The position numbers were made by a program, and so were the translations under genes. Positions 5,774-6,755 of a stretch of DNA of 6,755 nt are shown in pieces. The notes beneath the pieces are model-generated. The model was not told the DNA's origin. It saw only the letters and a list, made by a program, of their open reading frames with translations, and did not search any database. Location: positions 1-6,755 of the forward strand of contig JAQVYZ010000055.1 of the NCBI GenBank assembly GCA_028708485.1, given 5' to 3'. Numbering within the stretch: position 1 is the stretch's first letter; each line of letters begins with the position of its first letter. The DNA comes from Caldisericia bacterium. GTDB taxonomy: Bacteria; Caldisericota; Caldisericia; UBA6126.

Positions 5774-6537
5774 CTTTTTTTGGTGACGGAGGCATAAGCG
5801 TTATGGTTATGAATGCTTTCTTGGCTTAACACCTCTATCTGATACCAAGTAATACGTTTGTCTCTCTCTAATGGGAGAGCGATATCCCTAACAACATCTT
5901 CGACAAATTTCGGATGGTCATAAGCATGTTCGGTAATGTATTTTTCATCCTCTCGTTTTAATAAAGTAAACAGCGGGGAAGATCCAGCATTTTCGGCGAT
6001 TTGAACTAATTCTTCAATCCAGACCATCCCGTTCATCCGAGTTTTAATCTTCGCATTCCCTCTTTGATTATGAGCTCCATACCGGGAAATCTCTTTTGAA
6101 CAAGGGCATACCAGTTGAACTGGTACATTCACTTCCAGAATAAAATCAAATCGATCGTTTTGGGAAGCGATGAATTGACAGGTATAGTCCATATAACTTT
6201 GTATATTTGATACGGGAGAGCTTTTCAGGATAAAATAAGCAAATAAGATCTCAATATGAGCATCATTCGCTTTCAGGGATTCTTTTGTCTCGATTAAAAT
6301 ATTTTTCAGCTTTGAATAGGATAAGTCAGACTGGTAACGATTCAGGATCTCGATGAAACGGCTCATATGGGTACCCCGAAACTCTTTCGGAAGGTTCACA
6401 TACAAATTGATCAGAGCATTGGTGTGCTGAAAAGTATCCTGTCGGTCTTTAATCCGGATGGGATATCGAACTCCATTTACTCCTACCCTGTCCAGGTGAA
6501 TTTCCCTGTAATCCGACTCGCTTTGAATGTCACGCAT
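5770..6537 (-). CDS. folE2: GTP cyclohydrolase FolE2 (type IB)
   Basis: FolE2 converts GTP to 7,8-dihydroneopterin triphosphate, the first step of folate (and queuosine) synthesis. It replaces zinc-dependent FolE in many bacteria and can work with other divalent metals. The 255-residue length fits the family. It begins with the characteristic MRDIQSESDYR..I..VGV..VRYPI, which fixes the start at 6537. CPCSKEIS (144-151) and GAHNQRG (154-160) follow, then KREDEKYITEHAYDHPKFVED (194-214) and SIHNHNA (241-247). Cys144, His156, Glu198 and His243 have the spacing expected for the metal-binding set of type IB enzymes. The ribosome site is weak (GTGAG). The gene starts 7 bases after the PTPS-type gene ends and overlaps folP by 4 bases, so the three are probably co-translated. 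Confidence 0.95.
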   Translation of the reverse strand: MRDIQSESDYREIHLDRVGVNGVRYPIRIKDRQDTFQHTNALINLYVNLPKEFRGTHMSRFIEILNRYQSDLSYSKLKNILIETKESLKANDAHIEILFAYFILKSSPVSNIQSYMDYTCQFIASQNDRFDFILEVNVPVQLVCPCSKEISRYGAHNQRGNAKIKTRMNGMVWIEELVQIAENAGSSPLFTLLKREDEKYITEHAYDHPKFVEDVVRDIALPLERDKRITWYQIEVLSQESIHNHNAYASVTKKR

Positions 6538-6543
6538 TTGTTC

Positions 6544-6755
6544 TCACACATCTTTTCGAATAATAATATGAGAAGTGCTCGATTCAGATAGTGATACCTC
6601 ATAGAGCTGATAAGGATTGGGTCGGCAACTGACTTCCATCTTGTTATATATCCATTGGGCGATCATCTCGGTAGAAGGATTCGGGAATTGCACATTCAGA
6701 TCCTGATGATCCAAGTGGCATAAAATTTGTTCCCGGACAAGATGATCAAATATTT
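6544..6755 (-). CDS. 6-pyruvoyltetrahydropterin synthase (PTPS/QueD) family protein, C-terminal part
   Basis: The minus-strand frame is open from the right edge to a TGA at 6544-6546, giving the last 69 residues of a protein that starts outside the window. They match the C-terminal half of the PTPS/QueD family. LDHQDLN (14-20) holds the Asp-His pair of the active site, FPNPSTEMIAQWIYNKM (23-39) is the 'NPTxENxA' helix, and YEVSLSESSTSHIII (51-65) contains the Glu (position 57) that grips the pterin ring. Family members make 6-carboxytetrahydropterin (QueD) or 6-pyruvoyltetrahydropterin. The PTPS-III branch instead makes 6-hydroxymethyl-dihydropterin for folate. The residues that tell these apart lie in the unseen N-terminal half. 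The position ahead of folE2-folP-folK, with no folB, favours PTPS-III. QueD remains possible because FolE2 also feeds queuosine synthesis. Confidence 0.88.
   Translation of the reverse strand, partial: IFDHLVREQILCHLDHQDLNVQFPNPSTEMIAQWIYNKMEVSCRPNPYQLYEVSLSESSTSHIIIRKDV

Noticed and set aside
6367..6591. Plus-strand open frame across the folE2 start and the end of the PTPS-type gene
   Set aside because: It is antisense to two well-supported genes, and its composition follows from their codons.
5770..6755. Tetrahydrofolate or other riboswitch controlling the folate operon
   Set aside because: The operon start lies beyond the right edge, and no leader sequence is present in the window to judge.

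Overview
The window looks like chromosomal DNA from a moderately AT-rich, probably anaerobic member of the Bacillota (Clostridia-like). The reasons are family-level: AG-rich Shine-Dalgarno sites, a YuiD-type DUF212 protein, an RluB-type pseudouridine synthase, and a folate cluster built on the zinc-flexible GTP cyclohydrolase FolE2. I cannot fix the genus. There is no rRNA, tRNA, CRISPR array, insertion sequence or phage gene. Coding density is very high: the longest gap (about 100 bases, 2579-2681) separates two divergent genes.

Left part (1-1799, plus strand): four closely spaced genes that look like one transcription unit. They are the 3' part of a TldE/PmbA-type protein (its start is outside the window), a DUF212/YuiD membrane protein, a short thioredoxin-fold protein with a CATC motif, and a half-length (120-residue, single-repeat) TSUP/TauE-SafE permease. 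Facing them on the minus strand is a full-length, two-repeat TSUP permease (1811-2578).

Middle (2682-3871, plus strand): an RluB-type 23S rRNA pseudouridine synthase, coupled through an ATGA overlap to an unrecognised 149-residue protein. A hairpin at 3887-3914 lies between this unit and the convergent folate operon and could terminate both.

Right part (3911-6755, minus strand): a compact folate operon, read from right to left. It holds the C-terminal part of a 6-pyruvoyltetrahydropterin synthase (PTPS/QueD) family protein, folE2, a folP with an extra N-terminal domain of about 120 residues, folK, and a 56-residue membrane protein. folE2-folP and folP-folK overlap by 4 and 8 bases. In the pathway FolE2 makes dihydroneopterin triphosphate from GTP, FolK pyrophosphorylates 6-hydroxymethyl-dihydropterin, and FolP joins it to p-aminobenzoate. 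The step between (normally dihydroneopterin aldolase, FolB) has no folB in the cluster. The PTPS-family gene is in the right place to supply it, as PTPS-III enzymes are known to do elsewhere. This is the most interesting point in the window, and the deciding N-terminal residues lie just beyond the right edge.
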